Assembly (NCBI GenBank): GCA_937931205.1
Contig: CALHBF010000018.1
Location: 1-64,000, forward strand
Reading direction: 5' to 3'
Origin: an uncultured Bacteriovoracaceae bacterium
Lineage (GTDB): Bacteria > Bdellovibrionota > Bacteriovoracia > Bacteriovoracales > Bacteriovoracaceae
DNA length: 64,000 nucleotides
Positions 1 through 8,176 of this stretch are shown piece by piece; position 1 is the first letter of the stretch, and every line of letters starts with the position of its first letter. The notes beneath the pieces are model-generated. The model did not search any database, had not been told where the DNA came from, and saw only the letters and a program-made list of their open reading frames with translations. The translations under genes and the position numbers were made by a program.

Positions 1-632
1 ACGTAATAAACAGTTTCTTGGCTTATGTTTAAAAGAGGAAGAATCGGGTGAAGATACTTCTCTAGTTCATAAGGAGGATTGAGGAGGAGATCACTTAAGG
101 CCGTTCCATAAAATGGTGACTGTAAAAAAGCAATTCCCGCAATATTACTGTGAAGTCTTGGATTAAGAACCAGCTCTTCAATAAGGGCAAGGCCTCCTAG
201 AGAATGAGAAAGCAGAATAACTTTGCGTCCCTGTTGGCGTGAAGCTTCGATGGCGTTGTTGATGGCCATTTGTGTTTCACGAACATTGTTGGAAGAAGTC
301 TTTAAGCGCTTGGCCGAAAGTTTATATTTCTTCGTGAGGACATCAACTGATTTTCCAAAATAGTCACGAGTAATCAGAGAGACATCAAGAATTGAGCGAT
401 CATCACCGGCAATAAGGCTTTCTGCCAAAATACCAGGGATTAAATAAATATCGAATTTTTTGAGTTTAGCGATCTCGCCAGGAGTGAAGGCCGCTTCTGC
501 ATTAATCATTGATTGAAACTTCGCACTTAAATCAGTGCGGGCCATGCTGTTGGCAGAAAACAAAAGGCCCATCGTCAGAATGAATAAGTTTAAAAGTCCC
601 ATGTGCAGGCTTCCCAGTGCTGATCTCTTCAT
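1..632 (-). CDS. Exported alpha/beta-hydrolase (lipase-like), 3' part outside window
   Basis: The reading frame runs from an ATG at 632 leftwards out of the window, giving about 210 residues with no stop. The first 30 or so residues look like a signal peptide ending near NSMA-R. Around residue 125 is SHSLGG, the nucleophile-elbow form (GxSxG-like, central Ser) of lipases and other alpha/beta hydrolases, preceded by the hydrophobic strand KVILL. Upstream, IYLIPGILAES fits the first strand and oxyanion region of a triacylglycerol-lipase-like or PGAP1-like fold. The catalytic Asp and His would lie outside the window. The likely role is an exported esterase or lipase; the substrate cannot be told. 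Confidence 0.75.
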   Translation of the reverse strand, partial: MKRSALGSLHMGLLNLFILTMGLLFSANSMARTDLSAKFQSMINAEAAFTPGEIAKLKKFDIYLIPGILAESLIAGDDRSILDVSLITRDYFGKSVDVLTKKYKLSAKRLKTSSNNVRETQMAINNAIEASRQQGRKVILLSHSLGGLALIEELVLNPRLHSNIAGIAFLQSPFYGTALSDLLLNPPYELEKYLHPILPLLNISQETVYY

Positions 633-772
633 TGAGATTATTTTACTCGTAATAGAGTAAATTCACTGAGTACTATTTGGCAAAGGGGGAACATTTACAA
701 ATGTTGTTTAAATTCTAGTCACTCGCAGTAATTTTGCTGCGTTAAGAGCGCGAATGTAAGAATTCGTTAGCA

Positions 773-1576
773 TTACTTCTGACAGCGAGAGCAGTAGTAA
801 GTCCCTCGACCTGCCAGGGTGATCTTGGTGACGGGGTTCTTGCCACAGAGCTGACAGGTTTTTTGATAGAAGACTACTAAGTGGGAGACTCCTAGGCCCT
901 TCTCACCTTTGCTGTCTCGATAGCCACCTTGGAAGGTTGTTCCACCGCTGGAGATGGCAGGATTCAAGACATCAGCGATCGCTTGATGAATTTTGGCGAA
1001 TTCATTTTTCTTTATATCAGCGCAGAGGCGTGTAGGCATGATGCCAGCGCGAGCGCAGATTTCGTTGGCGATGTAGTTGCCACTTCCTGCGAAGAGTTTT
1101 TGATCAAGGAGAGTGACCTTGAGGGCGCGGTCGGGGTAGCGCTTGATACTTTGAGTGACGTAGTCCAGAGTCAGATCCGGGGAGGCGATATCAACTCCCA
1201 ACTCATTGAGTTTTTCTTCTGCTTCAAGAGCTTCGTAGTGGTACATGTGACCGAAGCGGCGAGGGTCATCGTAGACGAGAGTTTTGTTTTTGGCATTTAA
1301 GATTAAGTGAGAGTGCTTTCCCGTTGAAACAGTTTCACCAATCAGCCAAGTTCCTGTCATGCCCAGATGAGAGAGGAGATGTGAGCCATCATCGAGAACG
1401 AAGTCGAGCATCTTTCCTTTGCGATTAATTTTAATAATTGTTCTGCCCACCAATTTGAGTTCGGTGTGGGCCACGTTCTGAAAAAGTTCAGGAGTAGTGG
1501 TTACCTTCTCGATTTTGAAGGGGAGGTATTCGGAGAGTTGGTTTTGGATGGTTTTTACTTCGGGGAGTTCGGGCAT
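773..1576 (-). CDS. mutM: Formamidopyrimidine-DNA glycosylase (Fpg/MutM)
   Basis: This is a base-excision repair enzyme of 267 residues, the usual Fpg length. It begins MPELPEV, with the family's N-terminal Pro nucleophile (Pro2) and Glu3. The helix-two-turn-helix region contains GSGNYIANEICARAGI. The C-terminus is a four-Cys zinc finger (CQLCG...YYCSRC) with the Arg of RGTYYC that contacts DNA in Fpg. It would remove oxidised purines such as 8-oxoguanine and cleave the AP site. The Fpg/Nei family includes endonuclease VIII; the PELPEV start and SSGGTTFQGGY region favour Fpg. No Shine-Dalgarno is visible: TATTAT lies 6 bases before the ATG, suggesting a leaderless transcript. Confidence 0.9.
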   Translation of the reverse strand: MPELPEVKTIQNQLSEYLPFKIEKVTTTPELFQNVAHTELKLVGRTIIKINRKGKMLDFVLDDGSHLLSHLGMTGTWLIGETVSTGKHSHLILNAKNKTLVYDDPRRFGHMYHYEALEAEEKLNELGVDIASPDLTLDYVTQSIKRYPDRALKVTLLDQKLFAGSGNYIANEICARAGIMPTRLCADIKKNEFAKIHQAIADVLNPAISSGGTTFQGGYRDSKGEKGLGVSHLVVFYQKTCQLCGKNPVTKITLAGRGTYYCSRCQK

Positions 1577-1706
1577 TTATTAATAATAGTTGGCAAATCT
1601 TAAGATTGAAATTCAAAAATATGGACTAAAATTTTTGATACAAGATTTTTCAACAGGGGGACTGCTATTGTCAGGATTGAGTTCTCGTACGAGGGAAAGG
1701 ACATTG

Positions 1707-2012
1707 ATGAACAGACTTCTAATCTTAATGCTATTCTTTGCTTTTGGATGCGCTTCTAAAAAACCAAGCGTTGAGATGATCAAAGCACCCGGTCCTTTAT
1801 GTTTTAAAGTCGCTACTTTAAGTGCCGATGGCTTTAGCATATTTCCTTATCTTGGTAGAAGCCTGGCAAAATCTATGCTTCAAAATAAAGCATCTGAATT
1901 TAAGGCCGATACAATCAGTATCACAAGTGAAGAGGGAATATTTCATCATACAGTGAAGGCTGATGGCTATAGATGTAAAATCGCGGAAGTAAAAAATAAG
2001 AAGAAAATATAG
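1707..2012 (+). CDS. Small lipoprotein of unknown function
   Basis: This 101-residue protein begins MNRLLILMLFFAFGC, a short hydrophobic leader with a lipobox-like FAFGC, so the mature protein should be lipidated at Cys16. The frame is open further upstream (from 1590). I chose the ATG at 1707 because it gives a clean lipoprotein signal and follows GAGGGAAAGG. The mature part has a Cys in the first third (LCFKV) and another near the C-terminus (GYRCK), perhaps a disulfide. No family is recognised. It ends just before the left repeat of the candidate island. Confidence 0.6.
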   Translation: MNRLLILMLFFAFGCASKKPSVEMIKAPGPLCFKVATLSADGFSIFPYLGRSLAKSMLQNKASEFKADTISITSEEGIFHHTVKADGYRCKIAEVKNKKKI

Positions 2013-2040
2013 ATAGGGATAGAAATATATTCTTGAGTAC

Positions 2041-2076
2041 TGATTAGTATGCAGTGTTTACGTAAAAGTGTGTTGG
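2041..2076 (+). repeat. Left copy of 36-bp direct repeat
   Basis: The 3' 19 bases (2058-2076, TTACGTAAAAGTGTGTTGG) are identical to 6101-6119. The 5' 17 bases match 11 of 17. In this copy the upstream palindrome arm seen at 6075-6095 has decayed. Confidence 0.7.
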
Positions 2077-2087
2077 AATCACACTTT
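2065..2087. terminator. Hairpin between convergent genes
   Basis: AAAGTGTG (2065-2072) and CACACTTT (2080-2087) form a perfect 8-bp stem with a 7-base loop. It lies between the lipoprotein gene ending at 2012 and the convergent protease gene ending at 2097, and overlaps the left direct repeat. There is no strong T-run, so terminator function is only plausible. Confidence 0.35.
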
Positions 2088-2096
2088 AGACTCCAT

Positions 2097-2978
2097 TCAA
2101 TTATTGGGGTTTGATTTTTTAATTGAGTCGAGAAAATTTTCCGCTATAGTTTTGTTGCTTCTTTTTCTCAGTTTCATTTTTTTACTTACTTCGGGCCTAT
2201 ACTTTAGAATAAGCTCTTTCTTTATATCCTTCAAATTCTTTTGAAGCTCGTTTTGAAAGTGTTCCTCCAAATAGAGAAATGATTTTGAATCATTGTTCAT
2301 AACAGCATCTTTAAGAAATTCAAGCTCTGTTGAGTTGATTCCAATATTTATATTTTGAGCATCTTTTAAGTAAGCTACAGTAATTCCTTGTATCTTTCCA
2401 TCGGCTGAGAAAATGGGAGATCCAGAGCTACCTTTTGAGATCGGAGTTGTCATTGTAAATGCATGAAACAATCCAGCTTGGCCATCTATTGTTTCTGTAT
2501 CCATCCAGTGAGTTTCAGAACTCGCAATCCCAGTGCTTATAACTGGCTTCGTTAGACCAACAGGATGGCCAATTACAATTAAATCCTCACCAGGTCTCAC
2601 TTTACGATTGCTCATTATTAGTTTGTTTTTGATTGGTAGTTTCTTTCTGAGTTTTATGATACATAAATCAGCTCGCTTGGAGCAGAACATACTTTCGTAT
2701 GAATCAATCGGCGGAGCGAGTTGTGTTGAAAAACGTTTCGGGTAATTGATTGTTTCTTGATCAATATCTACACCAAGAACAACGTGCCTATTTGTTATTA
2801 CAATATCTTCTTTTACTAAGAAACCCGTTCCAATATAATTAAAAGAATTTTCTATTTGAACAATATTTTCAACAAAACTTTCATAGGTTTTTGTTGATAT
2901 GTTTTGGATAGAGGTACTGTTTGCTGCTTGTGTTGTTAGTATTGTGAGTAATATAACAAGTGTTTTGTTTCTGCTCAT
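2097..2978 (-). CDS. Exported trypsin-like serine protease
   Basis: This 293-residue protein has a signal peptide (about residues 1-20). It is followed by an S1/HtrA-like protease core with all three catalytic residues in context: His in TNRHVV, Asp in RADLCIIKL and Ser in GSSGSP. No PDZ domain follows; the C-terminal 80 residues are Lys-rich and helical, ending near KKSNPNN. It should act in the periplasm or outside the cell. It lies on the opposite strand to the ATPase-HNH pair inside the same repeat-bounded segment, so it may be passenger cargo rather than part of that system. A second exported protease of this fold is at 56501-57364. Confidence 0.85.
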   Translation of the reverse strand: MSRNKTLVILLTILTTQAANSTSIQNISTKTYESFVENIVQIENSFNYIGTGFLVKEDIVITNRHVVLGVDIDQETINYPKRFSTQLAPPIDSYESMFCSKRADLCIIKLRKKLPIKNKLIMSNRKVRPGEDLIVIGHPVGLTKPVISTGIASSETHWMDTETIDGQAGLFHAFTMTTPISKGSSGSPIFSADGKIQGITVAYLKDAQNINIGINSTELEFLKDAVMNNDSKSFLYLEEHFQNELQKNLKDIKKELILKYRPEVSKKMKLRKRSNKTIAENFLDSIKKSNPNN

Positions 2979-3350
2979 ATAAGCCTCTTTTTCTTGCTAT
3001 ACAGGCATTATTGATGCCAAAAAAACTATTTTTTTTATTTATCTAGTTTCAGATGCTTGGGTCAGGGATCTTAATTGCAAGTATTAAAATTTTTTTCATT
3101 TGTAAAAAAGATCAACAGTGATTTTATTAGGTAATTCAATACCGTTAGCCCATACAAGACTCCATAATTTATTTTGAATATCTTAGGGATGTACGGTCTA
3201 ACCGGATTGTTATCCTTCGGGAATCTAAAACATAAAGAACCGTAGGAACGGCACAATTTTTATACACTCTATCCCTGGTAAATTAAGTTTTGTCCTCTCC
3301 AACTTCATATAAAATAAAACGATATTGATATTTCAACCCAAGGGGAATAT
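2979..3350. other. 372-bp divergent intergenic region
   Basis: This gap lies between the protease (minus) and the ATPase (plus), so it must hold both promoters. A very A+T-rich stretch lies at about 3010-3140. AAGGGGA at 3340-3346 is the Shine-Dalgarno of the ATPase gene. A 61-codon open frame on the minus strand (3071-3256) shows no recognisable protein and I do not call it. I see no tRNA-like or retron-like fold by eye. Confidence 0.5.
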
Positions 3351-5015
3351 ATGCAAGGTAATAAGTATTCAGTAAAGCTTATATCAAGCTCTCAGTTTAG
3401 TGAAGAACTCTTAAAAAGTGGTGATATCTATCTTATCAGTGATCAAGATGACTGGAATGATTTTGGATATAGATCTCGAGGCACATTTCAATTATTGAAA
3501 AACGACAGGGTCGTGAAAATTGAAGTTCTTGTTGGACTTATTTTACTTAAGCCACTTGAAGAAAATGAACTGTCCGGATTGGGGATCGGGAATTATTTCG
3601 AGGAGACATTAAAGAAATTTGAATCATTAAAAAAGATCCCAATCGAAAAATTTGAATATTTCACTATGTTTCCAAATATTAGTTCTTATCGAATTTTAAT
3701 TTCAGAATTTGGAATTAGTGATAGTGATGAAATTTTAAAATCTTTACATGATGTTGTTAGATTAAGAAAAAGGTCACGGCGAAGTAAAATTTATCAATAT
3801 TTCCTTAGTTCTTCTTTGTTTGGCCTTTCGTTCATGAGAGATTCAGAATCATTTTTTGCTTATCATAATGCTGGCAGTATATTAGATGGACTCCAATTTG
3901 AATCTCTCGCAGCTGTGTCTAATAGCTTAGATCTCGAATTTAAGTTAGAAAGCTTTCCAAATCAACATAGAGTACATTTTCGATTTAATCATAAAGGGCC
4001 TATCCCTAGAAGAGTGAACTTCCTAATCGGCAAAAATGGACTTGGAAAAAGCCAAACTTTAAATAAATTGGTTCTTGCTGCTTTGGGTAAAAAAAATGAG
4101 TTGCTTAGTTTTACAGATCCAACCAATGAGGATCAAAAATTTCCAATGATCAGTAGAATTCTCGCATTTGGTACGCCCGGCGAAACAACAAATACTTTTC
4201 CTTCAGATAAATCAAAGAAGAAAAAAATTTTTTATAAGAAACTTGATTTTGGAAGATCAGGAAGAGAAAAAACTTACGAAAATATTGGAAGTTTAATACT
4301 TCAACTTCTCAAACCAGGCGGAATGATTGGCGAATTCTCAAGGTATGAAATATTTTTAAACTCTCTTTCTGGAGTTTTACCTCTGGAGAAAATTGTACTT
4401 TTCTCCAATGATGTGCCTGGAAATGAAGTTTTTGCAAAGATATCTAACCTCGGAGTAGTTCTCAGTGAAGAAAAATACCTTAAGAAACATCATGGTATTA
4501 TGGTTTCTTCAAGTATTGGTATGCTTTCTGAGGATAAAATTTTACCACTAAGTAGCGGTCAGGTTGCCTTCTTCAATGCTGCATTGATGATGTGCTTATA
4601 TATAGAAAATGGTAGTCTTGTGTTGTTTGATGAGCCTGAGACACATTTACATCCAAATTTAATAAGCGATTTTTACGACCTTCTCAATAAACTTTTGTCA
4701 TATACGGGTTCGATTGCCATCGTTGCTACTCACTCTCCCTTTTTTATTCGTGAGGTTTTTAGCGATCAAGTTCTCGTATATCAACTTAATCGAAATGGAG
4801 GAATTGTAGTTGGACAGCCTAGGATCAAAACCTTTGGGGCTGAAGTAGGAGCTATTTCAAAATATGTTTTTGAAGATGATGTTCACTCACGTTTAGTTCA
4901 AAGACTTTTACTTAGTTTTCCAGATAGAAGAAAACTAATTAGTATGATTCAAGAAGATGCCGCAGATGAGATCATAATAAAATTGAACAGCAATATTTCA
5001 GAAGGACGATTATGA
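3351..5015 (+). CDS. AAA/ABC-type ATPase of a Septu-like defence pair
   Basis: This 554-residue ATPase belongs to the SMC/OLD-like AAA_21 class. Walker A is GKNGLGKS at 227-234, an ABC-type signature (LSSGQ) lies at about 400-404, Walker B plus catalytic acid is LFDEPET around Asp427-Glu428, and the switch His is in ATHSP shortly after. There is no C-terminal TOPRIM domain as in OLD proteins. The first 220 or so residues are an uncharacterised extension; PtuA-type ATPases, as I know them, have Walker A close to the N-terminus. The stop overlaps the start of the HNH gene (ATGA), so the two are translationally coupled. By analogy with PtuA it would sense infection and control the nuclease; this is inference. 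Confidence 0.8.
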   Translation: MQGNKYSVKLISSSQFSEELLKSGDIYLISDQDDWNDFGYRSRGTFQLLKNDRVVKIEVLVGLILLKPLEENELSGLGIGNYFEETLKKFESLKKIPIEKFEYFTMFPNISSYRILISEFGISDSDEILKSLHDVVRLRKRSRRSKIYQYFLSSSLFGLSFMRDSESFFAYHNAGSILDGLQFESLAAVSNSLDLEFKLESFPNQHRVHFRFNHKGPIPRRVNFLIGKNGLGKSQTLNKLVLAALGKKNELLSFTDPTNEDQKFPMISRILAFGTPGETTNTFPSDKSKKKKIFYKKLDFGRSGREKTYENIGSLILQLLKPGGMIGEFSRYEIFLNSLSGVLPLEKIVLFSNDVPGNEVFAKISNLGVVLSEEKYLKKHHGIMVSSSIGMLSEDKILPLSSGQVAFFNAALMMCLYIENGSLVLFDEPETHLHPNLISDFYDLLNKLLSYTGSIAIVATHSPFFIREVFSDQVLVYQLNRNGGIVVGQPRIKTFGAEVGAISKYVFEDDVHSRLVQRLLLSFPDRRKLISMIQEDAADEIIIKLNSNISEGRL

Positions 5016-5854
5016 AAAGTTTAGCACCTCCTTTGGTAAATGATCTGCAATTGCTGCACGGTATGGCAAGAAATACAAGACTTGGTCATTTTCAGATAAT
5101 TGGAAATTTTCTTAATCAGCTGACGGATCAATACCAACTATTCATTCGGCATAATGGGAGTCCAGCTCTGTGTATGGCTTTGCAGACCGGTACAAATTTA
5201 GAGGAAGCACTTCGATACTATTACGATAACCCGCCATTAGCTCTTCACCACATTCAGACTATTCGAGAATCTTCTCCGCGAGTTTGTCCAATGTGTGGAA
5301 GCCTAAAATCATGGAATATCGATCACTACCTTCCTCAAAGTACTCATCCAGACTGGAGCCTATTCTCCTTAAACCTGATCCCTTCGTGTGACTGTAATTT
5401 AAAGCGTGGTAATAGGCTTATTGGCCCAGGTAATGAAAGAATTTTACATCCATACTTTGACTTAATACTGAACCAGAGATTACTCTCATGGAACTCAGTA
5501 GGTATTTATCCTAATATAAATTTAACCTTGGTGAATTTAGTTAGAAATCCTGATGTGCAATTTCACATCGACGAAATAATCATGAATACAAATATTTTGG
5601 GTTGGTTAGCCGATAAGATTGGTTCATTCGTTAGATGCCCCAGTGACGAAATTATTACATTGAATCCAAATCAAACAATAACAGCTCGAGATTTGGAGAA
5701 TGCTATCAATGATCTTCGAATGAGGAAAGATCATTCATTGGGTTCGTTAAATAATTGGGAATCTGTATTTTGTACCGGACTATTGGGTGATGCTCAGCTT
5801 CTGAATATAGGTCTAGCTAGACATAATTTTATTCAAGCAAATGGTTACCCTTAA
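5012..5854 (+). CDS. HNH endonuclease partner (PtuB-like)
   Basis: This 280-residue protein has an HNH/zinc-ribbon core. CPMCG (Cys92, Cys95) is followed by IDHYLPQ with the Asp104-His105 pair, then NLIPSCDCNLKRGN, which supplies the Asn, second Cys pair and Lys of the fold. The region before residue 90 is helical and the last 150 residues are unassigned. The 4-bp overlap with the ATPase gene upstream and the ATPase-HNH order are the hallmark of Septu (ptuA-ptuB) and of the effector half of some retrons. Predicted activity is DNA or RNA cleavage upon infection. I see no reverse transcriptase or methylase next to it. Confidence 0.8.
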   Translation: MKSLAPPLVNDLQLLHGMARNTRLGHFQIIGNFLNQLTDQYQLFIRHNGSPALCMALQTGTNLEEALRYYYDNPPLALHHIQTIRESSPRVCPMCGSLKSWNIDHYLPQSTHPDWSLFSLNLIPSCDCNLKRGNRLIGPGNERILHPYFDLILNQRLLSWNSVGIYPNINLTLVNLVRNPDVQFHIDEIIMNTNILGWLADKIGSFVRCPSDEIITLNPNQTITARDLENAINDLRMRKDHSLGSLNNWESVFCTGLLGDAQLLNIGLARHNFIQANGYP

Positions 5855-6347
5855 AACTTTTTTTAGATTAATGCTTTTGAATAAAGTGAGTCAGTAGAGT
5901 AATGATCACGCCTACATATTATATGTTTTAATCACAAACAGCGGTATACTTCTCCATTGTTGACGTGATTAAACAAAGGTGGTTTTGGGCAAAATAAAGT
6001 TTGAAATTATAAATGAGTCGCTTGATTCATATGTCTACTGTTTTGTTTGAGAGTTTAACAAAGAGTGGTTGGTTCCAGCACACTTATCAGTAAGCACCGC
6101 TTACGTAAAAGTGTGTTGGCTGGCCTCTCGTTTCTAAAGTCTCTTTATACGTCTGAACGCCATCGGGTATTTCGGGCTTTTTTTTATATTTCCTTTATAA
6201 ATATTAATCAATTCTATCATTTTCTTCAATTCTAAGGAATATCTGTAATGAAACTTAATTTTTGTCATAACAATGAGTAAATAATTCAAAGATAGGGAGA
6301 GCTGAGACATTTCAGGTTATGAGTATAATAATTTCAAAGGACTCATT
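5855..6347. other. 493-bp intergenic region with right repeat
   Basis: No gene of useful length is seen on either strand. The region holds the right direct repeat inside a long hairpin (6075-6119) and, 45 bases further on, a TTTCGGGC followed by eight T (around 6168-6184) that resembles the end of a transcript but has no convincing stem. The Shine-Dalgarno for the next gene is AAAGGA just before 6348. Confidence 0.5.
6075..6119 (+). repeat. Right repeat copy within a 45-base imperfect hairpin
   Basis: CCAGCACACTT (6075-6085) pairs with AAGTGTGTTGG (6109-6119), 11 bp with one G-T. Then comes a symmetric 4+4 internal loop, then GTAAGC (6090-6095) pairs with GCTTAC (6099-6104) around an ACC loop. 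The right half (6101-6119) is the 19-bp sequence shared exactly with 2058-2076. It could be a recombination site, a REP-like element or a structured RNA end. Confidence 0.65.
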
Positions 6348-7253
6348 ATGAAAAAAATAACAGCAATCATTTCGCTAATGGTAAGTGTTTCGGCCTTTTC
6401 AGCTTCTTCGAGCAAGTGTCCTGGAGAAGACGGATATTTTTATACAAACTATCGAACGACCAATAATCCTCAAGAAGGTGGCTTTGTTTCATACACAGCT
6501 ACGATAGATGATAACCATGAAATTGTTATAGGGAAAATGGCTGCAGTATGTGAAAATGCGATTATCCTCGACCAAGCAAAAATTAATGGAAGTGCAATAA
6601 TTAGAGGCGATGCTCAGATTAGTGGAAAGGCCATAATTAGTGGAGATGTTATTATTGAAGGGGATGTCACTGTAAGCGGTTCTAGTGTTATTCGTGGAAA
6701 AGGTATACTGTCCAAAGGTGACTATCATGACATTAGGAAAACGGTTGATAATCAAAGTAGTCAACCCAGCAGTGTATCTGCAGAAGATCTTGCTGTTAAA
6801 GTACAGCAGTTTGTAAAAAGGTACAGTTCTCTTAAACCAGAGGATGGAAGCTTTTACGAAGGAAAGACTACTCTCTCTCAGTCTATTTCATTTAGTGGTG
6901 CGTGCAGTGTAACTATTAAGAAGAGTCGTACCAACCCTTTAAAGGATTCAAGCTTTTTAGGAGACTCTGAAGTAAGCTTCAATTTGAAGGACGTGAGTAA
7001 TTTTCTCATTGAATTTTATAGCCCTGGTTTGAGCACTGTTAACATTCAAATGGATAACAAGGAGTCAAAGGCTCATCGTAAATACAAGTACTCTAAAACG
7101 TCGGTCTGGGTAGAAGGTGGCAGATCTGTTTGGTATAATCAGCATGTCACATACAACCAGAGAACAGTAGAAAGTCTTGAGCTTAATACTAAGAAAGAAG
7201 CAGAGTCATTGATGGTCCTTCTTGATAATTTGAGAAAGGCCTGTTCAAAATAG
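6348..7253 (+). CDS. Exported protein with hexapeptide (beta-helix) repeats
   Basis: This 301-residue protein has a signal peptide ending near AFSA-S. Residues about 60-125 form a run of six-residue rungs of the type (I/V)-x-G-(D/S)-A/V (for example IIRGDA, AIISGD, VIIEGD, VTVSGS). This is typical of left-handed parallel beta-helices of the hexapeptide or bactofilin type. The C-terminal 150 residues are a separate domain rich in Ser, Lys and Tyr that I do not recognise. Because of the signal peptide it should be periplasmic or secreted, unlike cytosolic bactofilins. It stands alone, just right of the candidate island. Confidence 0.65.
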   Translation: MKKITAIISLMVSVSAFSASSSKCPGEDGYFYTNYRTTNNPQEGGFVSYTATIDDNHEIVIGKMAAVCENAIILDQAKINGSAIIRGDAQISGKAIISGDVIIEGDVTVSGSSVIRGKGILSKGDYHDIRKTVDNQSSQPSSVSAEDLAVKVQQFVKRYSSLKPEDGSFYEGKTTLSQSISFSGACSVTIKKSRTNPLKDSSFLGDSEVSFNLKDVSNFLIEFYSPGLSTVNIQMDNKESKAHRKYKYSKTSVWVEGGRSVWYNQHVTYNQRTVESLELNTKKEAESLMVLLDNLRKACSK

Positions 7254-7486
7254 TGCCAATTATTTTAGCATCCAGTAGGTAATTCTAATTTAGTTTTACC
7301 TCTGGATGGCAATCTGTTCAGAAATCCAATAAAAATAATTAGCCTTTTTCTCCTATCTCTAGAACATTACATACTGATGGTTAATATAAAGTTAATCTGC
7401 CACTTTTAGTTTGAGTTAAATAAATTGGTAAGAGGGAACAAATATTGCAGTAATTTTGAAGTCACCTATTAAAACAGGAGAACCTC

Positions 7487-8176
7487 ATGACTCAGTATTT
7501 GCTCTATTATTGGGATGTCCCATTTCGCGGAGTTTTCCCTCAACTTTTTCTTGAAGAAATTGGGGCCGATTACCAATGGCATGATGCCTCAGAAATCTAT
7601 CCTGATAAAAGTTTAAAAATTCACAATCCAGGAATGGCCCCGCCTTATCTCTTTGATGTTAAGACAGAGATATATTTGGCGCAAATGCCTGCGATCCTGA
7701 TGCATCTGGCCCGTGAATATGATTATCTTCCCAAACGCACTGAAACCTTGGATCTCGCTCTAAAGACTATTCTTGATTGTAATGATGTCTTAATGGAGGT
7801 CACCAATTATTTTGGGCAGCGTATGTGGAATAAAAAAGATTGGAATGAGTTTCGAACTGCGCGCCTGAGCAAATGGATGAAGATATTTGAACAAACCGGA
7901 TTGGATCATGGCCTTAAATCCGAAAATGGTTATCTGTTAGGTTCAAAGATCAGTGTGGCAGATATTGCTACCACGGCCCTTTTTGGAACTCTTGTTCATT
8001 CATTTCCTGAGCTTGAAGTTGATCTTCTCGATCACGCTCCACACGTATTAAAACTCTGTCAAAGAATCGAAGAAAGGCCTGCTCTTCGAGAATTTTTGAG
8101 AAAACAAAGAGAAAAGTTTGGACAGATATATTGTGGAGGGGAGATTGAAAAATCACTTCGTGAAATGATGTTCTAA
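7487..8176 (+). CDS. Glutathione S-transferase family protein
   Basis: This 229-residue protein has two-domain GST organisation. The N-terminal thioredoxin-like half contains YYWDVPFRG and the cis-Pro region (MAPPYL), followed by a helical C-terminal domain with GYLLGSKISVADIATTALFG, the conserved N-capping motif (SxxD) of GSTs. There is no Cys in the usual N-terminal active position; a Tyr or Ser near the start may serve. A clear Shine-Dalgarno (CAGGAGAA) precedes the ATG. It would conjugate or reduce electrophiles with glutathione; the substrate is unknown. Confidence 0.8.
   Translation: MTQYLLYYWDVPFRGVFPQLFLEEIGADYQWHDASEIYPDKSLKIHNPGMAPPYLFDVKTEIYLAQMPAILMHLAREYDYLPKRTETLDLALKTILDCNDVLMEVTNYFGQRMWNKKDWNEFRTARLSKWMKIFEQTGLDHGLKSENGYLLGSKISVADIATTALFGTLVHSFPELEVDLLDHAPHVLKLCQRIEERPALREFLRKQREKFGQIYCGGEIEKSLREMMF

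Larger units (their letters stand above)
2041..6119. mobile_element. Candidate inserted island bounded by direct repeats
   Basis: Two direct repeats 4,043 bp apart (2041-2076 and 6084-6119) match at 30 of 36 positions, and the last 19 bases are identical. Between them lie an exported trypsin-like protease on the minus strand and a coupled ATPase-HNH pair on the plus strand, with long intergenic stretches on both sides. The interior looks A+T-richer than flanking genes by eye. No integrase, transposase or tRNA gene is visible, so the repeats could be att-like scars or simply two copies of a dispersed intergenic repeat. The element call is inference. Confidence 0.35.

Noticed and set aside
929-1300. 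Plus-strand open frame inside mutM
   Set aside because: It is the antisense shadow of mutM, with no family features.
3071-3256. 61-codon open frame on the minus strand in the protease-ATPase gap
   Set aside because: No Shine-Dalgarno, no recognisable protein features, and A+T-rich sequence that easily stays open; not called as a gene.
2979-3350. Retron msr-msd RNA before the ATPase-HNH pair
   Set aside because: PtuA/PtuB-like effectors occur in some retrons, but there is no reverse transcriptase gene in the window and no convincing msr-type hairpin by eye.
6075-6119. Integron attC site
   Set aside because: The hairpin is attC-like in shape, but the conserved GTTRRRY and RYYYAAC core ends are not present and there is no integrase.
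6168-6184. Terminator at TTTCGGGC followed by eight T
   Set aside because: The T-run is good but I could not find a stable stem next to it, so it is mentioned only in the intergenic note.
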